Program-made: the position numbers and the translations under genes
The notes under the pieces: generated by a model
The model's database searches: none
The model's input: the letters and a program-made list of their open reading frames with translations, nothing else
Told to the model about the DNA's origin: nothing
Part shown: one piece after another, positions 1-8,192 of the stretch
Position numbering within the stretch: the stretch's first letter is position 1
Layout of the letters: every line of letters begins with the position of its first letter
Assembly: GCA_041752115.1 (NCBI GenBank)
Contig: JBGSHS010000043.1
Coordinates: 20,142-84,141, forward strand
Direction of reading: 5' to 3'
Length of the DNA: 64,000 nt
Source: JAJRVM01 sp041752115
GTDB taxonomy: Bacteria > Planctomycetota > Planctomycetia > Pirellulales > Pirellulaceae

Positions 1-2
1 GC

Positions 3-188
3 TACAACGATACCGAGTACATGGTGAACAAGAAGACCCTCACGGGCCGGGAGCTGCGAGATCTCTTCGGCGTTCTTGGCCAACAGAAGGTGATCCTGGT
101 GGAGGGGGATCGTGATCGTCAGATTGACGATCACGATCAGTGCCCCATCGCCAACGGCATGCAGTTCCGCTCCACGCCCCGTCGGTGA
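3..188 (+). CDS. Multiubiquitin-like domain protein, C-terminal end (partial)
   Basis: Only the last 61 codons are inside the window; the gene enters from the left edge and stops with TGA at 186-188. The fragment has a short strand, then the motif LTGRELRDLFGV, then a strand (KVILVEG), an acidic turn, and it ends NGMQF..TPRR. This spacing matches the bacterial multiubiquitin (Multi_ubiq) fold as I know it, with its 'TG-x-E-(I/L)-x-x-L' helix and closing 'NGM-x-F-x-x-x-P'. In other bacteria such genes sit beside E1-, E2- or JAB-like genes in ubiquitin-like modification operons. No such partner lies downstream here, so any partner would be to the left. The family call is by motif only and could be wrong because just one domain is visible. 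Confidence 0.45.
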   Translation, partial: YNDTEYMVNKKTLTGRELRDLFGVLGQQKVILVEGDRDRQIDDHDQCPIANGMQFRSTPRR

Positions 189-654
189 CTCACCTGTGAG
201 ACAACTCGGTTTTCGCCCATTTGATACCGCGCCGGCCGGTCCATACGGAGATCCGGTCTGGATCGAACCGGTCTCCAACGCGTCTGTCCCACCTCGAGAA
301 ACGGCTCCCGTCCCACTCCCCTCACCCTCTCCAGCGGCAACTACAAACTCAGCGTTTCTCTCTGAGCCACGCTCGCACGGAGTGTGGGAAACCGTCACTT
401 GGCGGCGGTGTCTACAACCACGGATGCCCATCTTCCCGCAATCCTGAGCATCGGCAAAACAGGTAGCGGTGGGGTGGGGAGTCGCACAAGGGGTTGGCAT
501 CGCGGCGAATGGGGTGTAAACCTGTAGATAACCGCAGGCGATTCGTCATTGGCCGCGGCACGCCGAAGAATCGCGATCATGGGTTCAGTGGTGGCATGGC
601 CGTGGATCGTGTCACAGGTCTGTTCAAGGCTACTGGTCAAGAAGGAGATTATTC
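189..654. other. Intergenic stretch without a recognisable gene
   Basis: The 466 bases between the ubiquitin-like gene end and the SpoIIAA-like gene contain only short open frames of biased composition and no recognisable protein. The one clear structure is a hairpin at 367-393 (listed separately). A Shine-Dalgarno-like AAGGAG lies at about 640-646 ahead of the next gene. Confidence 0.6.
367..393. repeat. Hairpin repeat CCACGCTC...GGAAACC, copy 1
   Basis: The bases CCACGCTC pair with GAGTGTGG across a five-base loop, with one G-T mismatch, and are followed by GAAACC. A second, perfectly paired copy occurs at 42382-42408 with the same trailing sequence. Both lie downstream of a gene end, so they may be transcript terminators or a small extragenic repeat family. 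Confidence 0.5.
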
Positions 655-1014
655 ATGGATCAGGCACTGGAAATCATCTCGGCTGGAAAACTGCTGCACG
701 TGAAGGCGACGGGCAAGCTGACCAAAGAGTGCTATGAGTCGTTTGTGCCGTTGGTCGACCGGCAGATTCAGGAACATGGCAAGTTACGGGTCCTGTTTGA
801 AATGCATGATTTTCACGGCTGGACCGCCAGTGCTGCGTGGGAGGATCTCAAATTTGATCTGAAGCACTGGAAGGACATCGAGCGACTGGCGATTGTCGGT
901 GAATCCAAATGGGAAGCGGGAATGGCCGTGTTCTGCAAACCATTCACAGCCGCCAAGATCAAGTACTTCGACCATTCTCAGCTTCCCGCAGCCCAAGCGT
1001 GGCTGGAGGAATGA
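655..1014 (+). CDS. SpoIIAA-like (STAS/SEC14-type) protein
   Basis: This encodes 119 residues, the normal length of the SpoIIAA-like family (PF11964 type). The pattern is typical: an N-terminal strand (LHVKATGKL), helix, strand (LRVLFEMHDFHGW), a helical stretch with DLKHWKDIERLAIVG, and a C-terminal strand near KIKYFD followed by the short AWLEE helix. These soluble single-domain proteins have a STAS-like fold; their ligand is generally unknown. A good ribosome site (AAGGAG) stands seven bases before the ATG. The gene is monocistronic and convergent with the beta-helix gene on the other strand. It is not a classical anti-sigma antagonist, since the phosphorylatable serine region of RsbV/SpoIIAA is not evident. 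Confidence 0.85.
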   Translation: MDQALEIISAGKLLHVKATGKLTKECYESFVPLVDRQIQEHGKLRVLFEMHDFHGWTASAAWEDLKFDLKHWKDIERLAIVGESKWEAGMAVFCKPFTAAKIKYFDHSQLPAAQAWLEE

Positions 1015-1017
1015 AGT

Positions 1018-1050
1018 CTGAGGCGTGAGGGCTGAGGCTCAAGCCTCGCG
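1018..1050. terminator. Possible bidirectional terminator with AGGCGTG repeat
   Basis: Between two converging genes (stops at 1014 and 1051) lies GAGGCGTGAGG followed by the short palindrome GAGGCTCAAGCCTC at about 1034-1047. The position fits a shared terminator, but there is no T-run. The GAGGCGTGAGG part recurs elsewhere in the window (5750, 16247, 16570 inverted, 18475). Confidence 0.35.
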
Positions 1051-2271
1051 CTAGCGCCGATTGAGCTCCGCGGGAGTTTTGGGCGGGGCGATTCGTTCGA
1101 ACAGATCGATCGGCCACTGGCGCAAACGTTCAAATTCCTCGGGAACTGGTTGCTGGAACTGAACGTATGCTTGTACCTTGCCCTGAACTGTGTACGAAAC
1201 GTCACCTGCTCGCGTACCAAACACCTTGAAGCCCATCATGACGGTGTCTTCCAGATCGACGTGGAGCTGTCGGCCGTCCTTGCAGCCGCAGCAGATGATC
1301 CCCGATGAAGGAGTGCCATGCGGCTGTGAGAAGTTCAGGACGATCAGGCGGCAGTCCTTGAACTTCACACGTGTGCAGAGTTCGTCGACTCCGGGAAAGC
1401 CTGCCTGTAACGCGTTATCAGGGCTGACGATCGTGCAATTGTCAAATGTGGCGTGAGGTGCATCGGGCATAGTCTTGCTCTCACCTCGTACGTACACGCC
1501 GCCCGCGTCGCCCCACCAGTCGAGGTTCGCGAAATAGCAGTTGCGGAAAACGACTGGTTCGTCACTGCGCGGTGTGTGGGCCATTACCGCCGCACCGGCG
1601 AACCGGCCTGTGCCCACGCAGTTCTCAACCACTGCCGAGAATTCAACTCCCTTATCACATGTAATGTCCCAGCCTGGTCCCCCCTCCGATCCGCATACGT
1701 ACAGATTGCGGTAGATCCAGCGGTCCCAGATGGAGCCGGAGAAATCGGGATCGCATTTGAACGGTCCCCACCAGTCAACACACTTCAATCCTGTCTCGGG
1801 TAGATCGGACTGAACGATCTTCCAGGCGGGGTTTCCGGTAGGCTTTGTCGGGTCGGTCCGCACGGCTACTCCAGGACAACTCGATTCGATCACTACCCAG
1901 CCGGTCGCACCGGAGCCGAATGTTCCATCGCTGTCACCGACCAGCAGGTTGTACGAACCTGCCGCTCCACGAAAAGCTGGATAGAGGTTAGCTTCTTCGT
2001 ACGTGTCGGGTCGGATCACGACGCGATGGCCACCTTGGTCATTTGGCACCGCCAGCAGCGCCGCTTGAATCGTATGAAATGCACTCTGCCAGCTGCTGCC
2101 GTTTGAGTTGTCCCCCAGCTTGGACACGTAGATGGTGCGCCCCTGGTTGCCCGTGTAATCCGTCGCGGCAGGATCCCACGACGCGGCATGAATGGGCACC
2201 GCCGCAACGCATGCGGTCAGCAACAAACCAGCCAGAAGTCGTGTCGGGAGATAACGATAGAACTCGTCCAT
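1051..2271 (-). CDS. Secreted right-handed beta-helix protein
   Basis: The 406-residue product starts with a Sec signal peptide (hydrophobic stretch about residues 12-28, cleavage probably after AASA or IHA). After it comes the opening typical of pectate-lyase-like beta helices: TIYVSKLGDNSNGSSWQSAFHTIQAALL, where a 'GSD/NGTS-WQTAFxTIQxAL' strand-helix start is usual. Regularly spaced short strands with FRNCYFANL and FDNCTIVSP follow, like rungs of a beta solenoid. No catalytic set of a named lyase family is clear. AAGGA eight bases before the ATG supports the start. It probably acts outside the cytoplasm on a polysaccharide. It neighbours another secreted hydrolase-like gene on the same strand. 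Confidence 0.7.
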   Translation of the reverse strand: MDEFYRYLPTRLLAGLLLTACVAAVPIHAASWDPAATDYTGNQGRTIYVSKLGDNSNGSSWQSAFHTIQAALLAVPNDQGGHRVVIRPDTYEEANLYPAFRGAAGSYNLLVGDSDGTFGSGATGWVVIESSCPGVAVRTDPTKPTGNPAWKIVQSDLPETGLKCVDWWGPFKCDPDFSGSIWDRWIYRNLYVCGSEGGPGWDITCDKGVEFSAVVENCVGTGRFAGAAVMAHTPRSDEPVVFRNCYFANLDWWGDAGGVYVRGESKTMPDAPHATFDNCTIVSPDNALQAGFPGVDELCTRVKFKDCRLIVLNFSQPHGTPSSGIICCGCKDGRQLHVDLEDTVMMGFKVFGTRAGDVSYTVQGKVQAYVQFQQPVPEEFERLRQWPIDLFERIAPPKTPAELNRR

Positions 2272-2564
2272 TGGCTGATCCTTTTACCGGAGGAGGGTTT
2301 CCAGACGTAGAGTTTGTCGACGCTGTTTGCTTTGCGATTACTTGAGTTCACTACACGTGGAAAGGTGACAAGCCGGGATAAATGGCCCAGGGCGACAGTC
2401 GAAGAATCTACTCCGTAATCGAGCTTCTTTCTTTGGACGGATCATGGTCCGTTCTGAGGAACTGACTGCACAACTGCAACCTGGACGATCTTCTTTGACC
2501 TCTTATGTACCCACAATACGCTTTGTATTACTGCGGGATACTTTGGCCTCACGTCTCATTGTGT

Positions 2565-3911
2565 TCATTCTCTCCCAACGCTGGAAGTAGTGATGACCTC
2601 CAGCAGGCTTCCTGCGCCGGCTTCCAGTCGCAACTGAAATGTGCCCTCAGTTGAGGGCCTGAGCGTCGCTCCTGTTTGCCGGTCGATCAGTCCGTGTTTC
2701 AGGCCGGTGATCGTCAGCTCCTGAGCTTGGTCTGTGTCGTCATTGACCACGATGGCCAGCGTCCTGCTGTTGGTGGTCTTGAGCAGGCCAATCCAACCGG
2801 GCGCAGCGATCCGGACCGACCCGATATCGCATGGCCTGGCTCCTTGTAGCAGCGGCCGAAGTTCACGCACTGTGGCAAATGTCTGTCCCAAAGCGTTGTA
2901 CTGCTCAGTGGCCGAACCATCGGGTCGAATCAGGCCTCCGCTCATATGTAGCGGCTGCTCCGCCATCGCTACGAGATGCGTTGGAAAGGTCGTTCCTTGA
3001 TAGGGTGGTTCCTGCGCGTTATCGCTGACCGGGGGTTCGTATACATAGTAAAGGATTCCCTGAGCTCCGAGTCCGAGTGCACTCCACGTCTGCCAACGCG
3101 TCTCGCCGACGGTCGGCGCGCGCCAATGGAGCACGCCTCCCGGCAGGATCGTCATCTCCCCCTGGGCATCGTACTTCCACGGCCCCCAGATGTCAGCGAA
3201 CATCTGGGGCATGACCCAAGGAGATTTGCCGTTCTCAATCGACTCCGCGACCGTGACGCTTGCCTGCTGACGGAACCACGAGCGCGAAACGGTTGCCGGG
3301 TTGGGACCGTTGGGATTATTGTCCGAGAAGAACGGATAGAGATCGGTGCAGACAAACGGAAAACCGGTCCTACGTGCATAGTTCGGTGTGTCGGGCCACA
3401 TCGTCACGACAATGCCGGGCTGCTGAGCACCCCAACTTGCGAACTTCTGCCGGAACTGTTCCATTTCGTCCACCAGGGCGCTCGGCGGCTCGTCGCATAG
3501 TGGCCAGGCACATATCGATGAGTGAGGTGCGGCAGCGCTCAGGGCGGCCGTCGCCTGCTGCTGCAGGTAGTCCCAGTTACGGCGTCGCCATGGAATGTTA
3601 TAGTGCAGTTCGCTCAGGCCGGGGATCAGTCGCACCTGTCGTGCTGCACACTTCTCGGCCAATCGCCCAAGATCGGAAGTGTTCAGGTTGACGACCCAAA
3701 TTGTGTCGACGTGATGAGCCTGCATGTCATCGAGGCGTTGATCTACCAGTTGCCACTTGTCGATTTTCAGACGCTCTGCGTGTCCGCACAGTCGTTCCCA
3801 GGGCCAGTACACTCCCAATGGGAATGGCACAATCGTTTCGTCGGCGCGCGCGATCGCACCGACGGCCATCGACAACGCAAGCCCGATGTACAAGCAAAGC
3901 GGCGTTTTCAT
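2565..3911 (-). CDS. Secreted TIM-barrel glycosidase-like protein
   Basis: This encodes 448 residues with a signal peptide (about residues 1-23, cleaved near ARADE). The mature part reads as a glycoside-hydrolase-type (beta/alpha)8 barrel: an opening strand PLGVYWPWE, VDTIWVVNLN, RLIPGLSELHYN, then AWPLCDEPP near residue 140, where the Glu after Asp is the likely acid/base. GILYYVYEPP follows and the protein ends in a small beta-rich domain (TLAIVVNDD...LTITGLK). The same Asp-Glu-Pro motif occurs in the proteins at 22785-25040 and 42590-45625. GGAGGAAGGA precedes the ATG. No exact GH family is assigned; the substrate is unknown. Confidence 0.65.
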   Translation of the reverse strand: MKTPLCLYIGLALSMAVGAIARADETIVPFPLGVYWPWERLCGHAERLKIDKWQLVDQRLDDMQAHHVDTIWVVNLNTSDLGRLAEKCAARQVRLIPGLSELHYNIPWRRRNWDYLQQQATAALSAAAPHSSICAWPLCDEPPSALVDEMEQFRQKFASWGAQQPGIVVTMWPDTPNYARRTGFPFVCTDLYPFFSDNNPNGPNPATVSRSWFRQQASVTVAESIENGKSPWVMPQMFADIWGPWKYDAQGEMTILPGGVLHWRAPTVGETRWQTWSALGLGAQGILYYVYEPPVSDNAQEPPYQGTTFPTHLVAMAEQPLHMSGGLIRPDGSATEQYNALGQTFATVRELRPLLQGARPCDIGSVRIAAPGWIGLLKTTNSRTLAIVVNDDTDQAQELTITGLKHGLIDRQTGATLRPSTEGTFQLRLEAGAGSLLEVITTSSVGRE

Positions 3912-4110
3912 CTGATGATCCTTCCTCCGTTGCTGGTGTTCTTTCTCGCCCTTCCCAAGACGCTGGCGTGAAACCCTTTTTGCTTACACCCAGCCGCTGT
4001 GCATCAACAGTTTCACAGAAAACCGGGCTACTGCCTGCAAGAACGCTTTGCCTGCGGTAACATCATTGAGACACCTTTCGTTTCATTCCATATCCAACTC
4101 GAGCCACACC

Positions 4111-5748
4111 ATGCTGCGACCTCTGCCTGCCATTGTATTGTGTTTTGTCGTCGTAAGCAGTCTCCCCGCCTGGGCCGCCGAGCAGGATTCGCCTTCGGAA
4201 ACTCTCCAAATCGATCCGTTGCTGATTGCTCAGGCGGCCGAAGTCTGGACCTTGATTGGCGCGGACGACAACCCCTTGTGGCCTCTCTGGCAGGGCAAGA
4301 ACATCCCCGTGCTAATTTACCTGCCCGGGCGACAGGATGTGCTGATCAATCACCCGTCGCCGCCGGCGGGCTTTGTGCCGTACCGGGGGCCGATTCAATT
4401 CCCTGTCGGCCAGATTCACGTGCGCGATGGCCAAACGATCTTCAGTCTGGATGGTCAGAACACTTCGACTGATGTGGCCGGGACTCAGACACTGGTCATT
4501 GCCGATACTCTGTCGAATTTGCGGAATTCACTCAGCTCGATCATCGCTCAGGCGTCATCTGCCGCCGACAATCCGACCACGTTGCGGTTTGAGCAGTTGA
4601 GCAACAATCCGTATGACACGTTGGGCTTAATTGCTCACGAAGCGTTTCACGTCTTTCAGCATCGAGCAGCACCCGGTAAGTCGGGGAACGAGCTGGCGCT
4701 TACTCGCTATCCAACGTTGGCAGTGACCAACACGGTCGGCTTTGCACTGGAAGGGCAATTCCTGGCCGAGGCGCTGCGGACGTCCGATCGGCAGACGGTT
4801 CGGGACCTGGCGTTTCGCTGGTTGGCGGTGCGCCAATGGCGGCGCCGCGACCTGACGCCAGAGGACGTTGCTTACGAAGATGGCACGGAATTCAATGAGG
4901 GCTTGGCAAAGTACATCGAATATCGACTGCTGCAATCGCTCGAGGGGCGTGTTCCCGGGCCGGACATGAAGTGGATACGCGGCTTCCACGGCTATGACGA
5001 CCTGTCCGCTCAGCGCGAACAACTGATCTCCAGGATGGTCCAGCATCTCTCCGGCAAGGTGAACGTGAACAACGATCCCTATGGTGCCTCACCGCTGCGC
5101 ATGCGTCTCTACTACTCGGGCATGGCGATTGCGGCGGTCCTGGACCGACTGGCCGAACCAACCTGGCATACGACCATTCTTCAGCCCGACATAACACTCA
5201 CCGCACTGGCCCACGCAGCCATTGATCCTCAGCCAGAAGAATTGGAGGCGGCCATCGCAGCGATTCCACAGCTGCCCGATTACGAGGCGATTCTGGAAGA
5301 AAAGAACGAGCTGCGTGAAGCTGGCAGTCAGTGGATTGCGTCTGAACTTGCTTCGATCGAGAACGGCGCCACGACCGTGACAATCGATTACGCGCAAGTG
5401 CCTGATGCCCAGGTGGGAATGAGCTTCACGCCGTTTGGGATTGTCGCCGTGGACAGCCAACGCACGATCTTTCGCCTGATTCCCATCTCGGCTAAGATCG
5501 GCGACGCCGCCCGGTTCGACCAGACTTCTCCCGCCCCCGTCCTGCAAGACCGCCAGGCCCGAAAATTCATGTTCGCTCTGCCCGAATGTGTGTCGCGCGA
5601 GCAGTTGCTGCAGGCGCTCGATTGCAGCGAGTTGCGGGAGGAGCCCATCACCGCAGCGGAACTCGTCCTGCCGGGGGTGAAACTCCGCTTGAACAAGGCG
5701 GTCGTCCAGTGGCAGCAAGGGCGGATCGAGTTTGCTCTCCGGCCGTGA
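4111..5748 (+). CDS. Secreted HExxH (gluzincin-like) putative metalloprotease
   Basis: I start the gene at the ATG at 4111 because the next residues form a clear signal peptide (LRPLPAIVLCFVVVSSLPAWA, cleaved before AEQDS); an upstream in-frame ATG at 4048 would bury it. The product has 545 residues. The zinc motif HEAFH is at residues 176-180, and NEGLAKYIEY puts a likely third ligand, Glu263, in a following helix, as in gluzincins. A beta-rich C-terminal part follows. I do not recognise a named peptidase family, so substrate and activity are inferred from the motif. It is divergent from the TIM-barrel gene at 2565-3911, leaving about 200 bases for two promoters. Confidence 0.6.
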   Translation: MLRPLPAIVLCFVVVSSLPAWAAEQDSPSETLQIDPLLIAQAAEVWTLIGADDNPLWPLWQGKNIPVLIYLPGRQDVLINHPSPPAGFVPYRGPIQFPVGQIHVRDGQTIFSLDGQNTSTDVAGTQTLVIADTLSNLRNSLSSIIAQASSAADNPTTLRFEQLSNNPYDTLGLIAHEAFHVFQHRAAPGKSGNELALTRYPTLAVTNTVGFALEGQFLAEALRTSDRQTVRDLAFRWLAVRQWRRRDLTPEDVAYEDGTEFNEGLAKYIEYRLLQSLEGRVPGPDMKWIRGFHGYDDLSAQREQLISRMVQHLSGKVNVNNDPYGASPLRMRLYYSGMAIAAVLDRLAEPTWHTTILQPDITLTALAHAAIDPQPEELEAAIAAIPQLPDYEAILEEKNELREAGSQWIASELASIENGATTVTIDYAQVPDAQVGMSFTPFGIVAVDSQRTIFRLIPISAKIGDAARFDQTSPAPVLQDRQARKFMFALPECVSREQLLQALDCSELREEPITAAELVLPGVKLRLNKAVVQWQQGRIEFALRP

Positions 5749-5780
5749 CGTGAGGCGTGAGCGCCTCTGTGAGGCCGGTT

Positions 5781-6041
5781 GCTGCGATCGACACGATGCG
5801 CCGCTTCTGCCAGGGACATGCCGCACCGAAGTGGTGGGAGAATAGGGAATGCGACAATGCCACAATGCGACAGTGCCACAATGCGACAATGGCACAATGC
5901 GACAATGCGACAATGCGACAATGCGACAATGCGACAATGCGACAATGCCACAATGCGACACTGCGACAATGTGTGGCGGTACGGCTCCCGCTATGGGCGA
6001 TCCGTTGCTGGCCCGGCCTGTTTCTTCCCCTTGGTGATTGG
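5781..6041. repeat. Duplicated intergenic cassette, copy A (with expanded 8-bp array)
   Basis: A unit made of a 68-base left flank (5781-5848), an octamer array (5849-5968) and a right flank (5969-6041) is repeated in direct orientation at 6228-6392. The flanks are strongly similar (for example the shared GTGGTGGGAGAATAGGGAA and GATCCGTTGCTGGCCC). The array is long here and short in copy B, so the copies differ mainly by repeat number. Confidence 0.85.
5849..5968. repeat. Tandem 8-bp repeat (ATGCGACA), 15 units
   Basis: Fifteen consecutive octamers fill exactly 120 bases; about ten are ATGCGACA and the others differ by one or two bases (ATGCCACA, GTGCCACA, ATGGCACA, CTGCGACA). Each frame is open in part because the unit lacks stops, which gives spurious repetitive open frames on both strands. 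Two reverse-complement units (TGTCGCAT) lie at 6131-6138 and 6148-6155. This is a minisatellite-type array, not CRISPR. Confidence 0.95.
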
Positions 6042-6227
6042 ATATTCCTTGTTCGATATCCTGAGGTTCAGAGGGCGCGAGTCATAGGTTGTCTGGTTCT
6101 GTTCCTCTTCCTCAGGTCTGCCCTCTCGATTGTCGCATTGAAGAAATGTCGCATTGTTGCAATCCCTATTGACGCTCCACCTCCCACCAGCCTGTCATGA
6201 CGGGAATGGCAACGCGGCCTCCTGGCA

Positions 6228-6392
6228 GCTGCGATCGACGCGACGCGCCGCGACGGTCAGGGGCAGGCCGCACCGAAGTGGTGGGAGAATAGGGAATGCG
6301 ACAATGCGACAATGCTTTAATGTGTGGCGGTGAAGATCCCGCTATTAGGTGATCCGTTGCTGGCCCGGCCTGTTTCTTCCCCTTGGTGATCG
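6228..6392. repeat. Duplicated intergenic cassette, copy B (contracted array)
   Basis: This is the second copy of the cassette at 5781-6041. The left flank is again 68 bases (6228-6295). The array holds two perfect ATGCGACA units and one decayed unit (6296-6319). The right flank (6320-6392) matches copy A, with some substitutions. The whole 5749-6514 intergenic stretch contains no gene. Confidence 0.85.
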
Positions 6393-6514
6393 GTTCCGAC
6401 GCCTCGTTGACCGCCGCCACTCGTTCCACCTCAGTCCGTCGTTGAACGATACAGGTTGTTTGTCTGGCGGAAAATGTCTCACACGCCGCAATCCAATGCC
6501 GCAAGCCTGACTCC

Positions 6515-7819
6515 TCACGCTTCTTCAGGAATCGCCCAATGACCGCCCGCGCGATACGTGCGGGAGAGCAACGCGTTGGCCTGGTCGTCGCCCAGGATCT
6601 GCTCTGAGTGCGGATCGAAGTTCAACGAACGTCCGACACGCATGGCGAGGTTGCCCAGATGCACAAGACTGGTGGACAGGTGCCCGATCTCGATTTCCGC
6701 GTTGGGTGGCCGTCCCGTCTTGATGGCGTCGATGAAGTCGGCTGCGTGGCCGAGAAGTTGCGGAGGAGCCTGGGGGCTGGCAGTAATCTGCTTGTTGCCT
6801 TCGTCCAGGATCTCGAGCTTGCCTCGTTTGCTCAAGAACATCTTGCCCTTGGTACCATAGAATTCGACACCCGAATCGACGTTGTACGGGTAGTTGGTCG
6901 ACCAGATCCGCAGTTCAAAGATGAACTGGCGTTTGTGTCGCACCTGCCCGTCGCCGGGCCACTCGAAGACGACGGTCCCGGTATCCGGGTACTGCTGATC
7001 ATCGTCAAAGTAGTACTTGCTTCCCAGTCCCGCCACGGTTGAGGGATGTGTCTCGACGCCCAGACCCCAGCGGGCATAATCGATCTCATGCGGACCATCG
7101 CCACCCAGTCCGCCAACGCCGAAGTTGTACCACCAGTGCCAGTGGTAATGGAAACGGTTCTCCTGAAACGGAACGAACTCGGCCGGACCGACCCACAAAT
7201 CGTAATCCACACCTGGTGGCGGATCGCTGGGGGTGCCACGTCCGATACTTACCCGACGCTGCACGTCCCAGGCTTTGGCGACCAGCACATCGCCGATCAC
7301 CCCTTCGCGGAGCAGTTGGACTGCTCCGGCAATAAACGGGTTGCTTCGGCTCTGTGTGCCGTGCTGCACCACGCGGCGGTTGCGTCGAGCTGCCTTGACC
7401 AGCAAGCGTCCTTCCCGCACGTTGTGACTGCAGGGCTTTTCCACGTAGACATGCTTACCCGCATCGCAGGCGAGAATCGCGGCGGGAGCATGCCAGTGCT
7501 CCGGCGTGGCAATCACGACAGCGTCCACCGACGGATCGTCCAGAATGCGCCGCAGATCGGCTACCGCCTGTGGCGCGCCGGTCCTTTGCTGCACCTGCCG
7601 ACGCCGCGACTCGTCGGGATCACACACATACGCGATATTCGTCAAGCCGGCGAATTCCTCGGCCAGTGCAGCACCTCGTCCTCCGCACCCAATAATGCCG
7701 ACGTTTAACCGATCCTGGTTGCTTGCCGTCGTGATTCGGTCCGTCCACGTCCAGGCGGCAGCGCCGAGAGAGGCCACTGCGGTCTGTCGGAAAAACGATC
7801 TTCGACTCGTGCTACGCAT
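6515..7819 (-). CDS. Tat-exported Gfo/Idh/MocA family oxidoreductase
   Basis: The 434-residue protein begins with a twin-arginine signal (SRRSFFRQ, residues 5-12) and a short hydrophobic stretch, so it is probably exported folded with its cofactor. The Rossmann motif GCGGRG is at 44-49, the second strand ends VCDPDE, and the family signature EKP is at 127-129 with the preceding HWHAPAA. The second half has the family's beta-sheet domain, including FHYHWHWWYNFGVGGLGGDGPHEIDYARW, typical of the large planctomycete subgroup. These enzymes oxidise or rearrange sugars or inositols with NAD(P). GGAGA precedes the ATG. It stands alone next to the repeat cassette, opposite in strand to the five-gene cluster. 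Confidence 0.92.
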   Translation of the reverse strand: MRSTSRRSFFRQTAVASLGAAAWTWTDRITTASNQDRLNVGIIGCGGRGAALAEEFAGLTNIAYVCDPDESRRRQVQQRTGAPQAVADLRRILDDPSVDAVVIATPEHWHAPAAILACDAGKHVYVEKPCSHNVREGRLLVKAARRNRRVVQHGTQSRSNPFIAGAVQLLREGVIGDVLVAKAWDVQRRVSIGRGTPSDPPPGVDYDLWVGPAEFVPFQENRFHYHWHWWYNFGVGGLGGDGPHEIDYARWGLGVETHPSTVAGLGSKYYFDDDQQYPDTGTVVFEWPGDGQVRHKRQFIFELRIWSTNYPYNVDSGVEFYGTKGKMFLSKRGKLEILDEGNKQITASPQAPPQLLGHAADFIDAIKTGRPPNAEIEIGHLSTSLVHLGNLAMRVGRSLNFDPHSEQILGDDQANALLSRTYRAGGHWAIPEEA

Positions 7820-8192
7820 GGAATGTCTCCGGTCTTCTCTCCACGGGATTCTCGTTGCGGCGAGCTACCGGCTCGCTTCGTCGTTCGGCGTTGCCCCACA
7901 TCAGGTTGCTTGTGGTCTTGCGCTGCGTTGGCGACAACGTCAGGCTTGAGCAACCTCGTCTGTCGCCCGACTGCCAGCAGCTCAGCACAATTTGGTCGAG
8001 TGAGTAGGCAAAACGGATTCCAGCAGTAATAATCAGGGGCGATTTCATGTGTCAGCTGCCCGCCCGCAGGGCAGTTCGCCAGGAGGGTCAATTCGAACGG
8101 CCGGATCAACCACGCAGTACCTGGAAGGCAGCGAGGCGATCGGGATGTCTGCCTGGCGGTGGAACGATGGCCGGGACAGGACGGGGAGTAAC
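7820..8192. other. Divergent intergenic region
   Basis: This 373-base region separates the oxidoreductase (minus) from the SWIM gene (plus) and should hold both promoters. I see a small palindrome CGAGCTACCGGCTCG at about 7859-7873 but no convincing gene. The open frame that runs into the SWIM gene from upstream lacks protein-like sequence before position 8193. Confidence 0.5.

Noticed and set aside
5849..5968. CRISPR-like regular repeat
   Set aside because: The units are eight bases and directly adjacent, without spacers; no cas gene is present.
5089..5969. Long repetitive open frames (SHCRIVALSHC...) on the minus strand
   Set aside because: They are translations of the stop-free 8-bp array and of the antisense of the metalloprotease gene, not a protein family.
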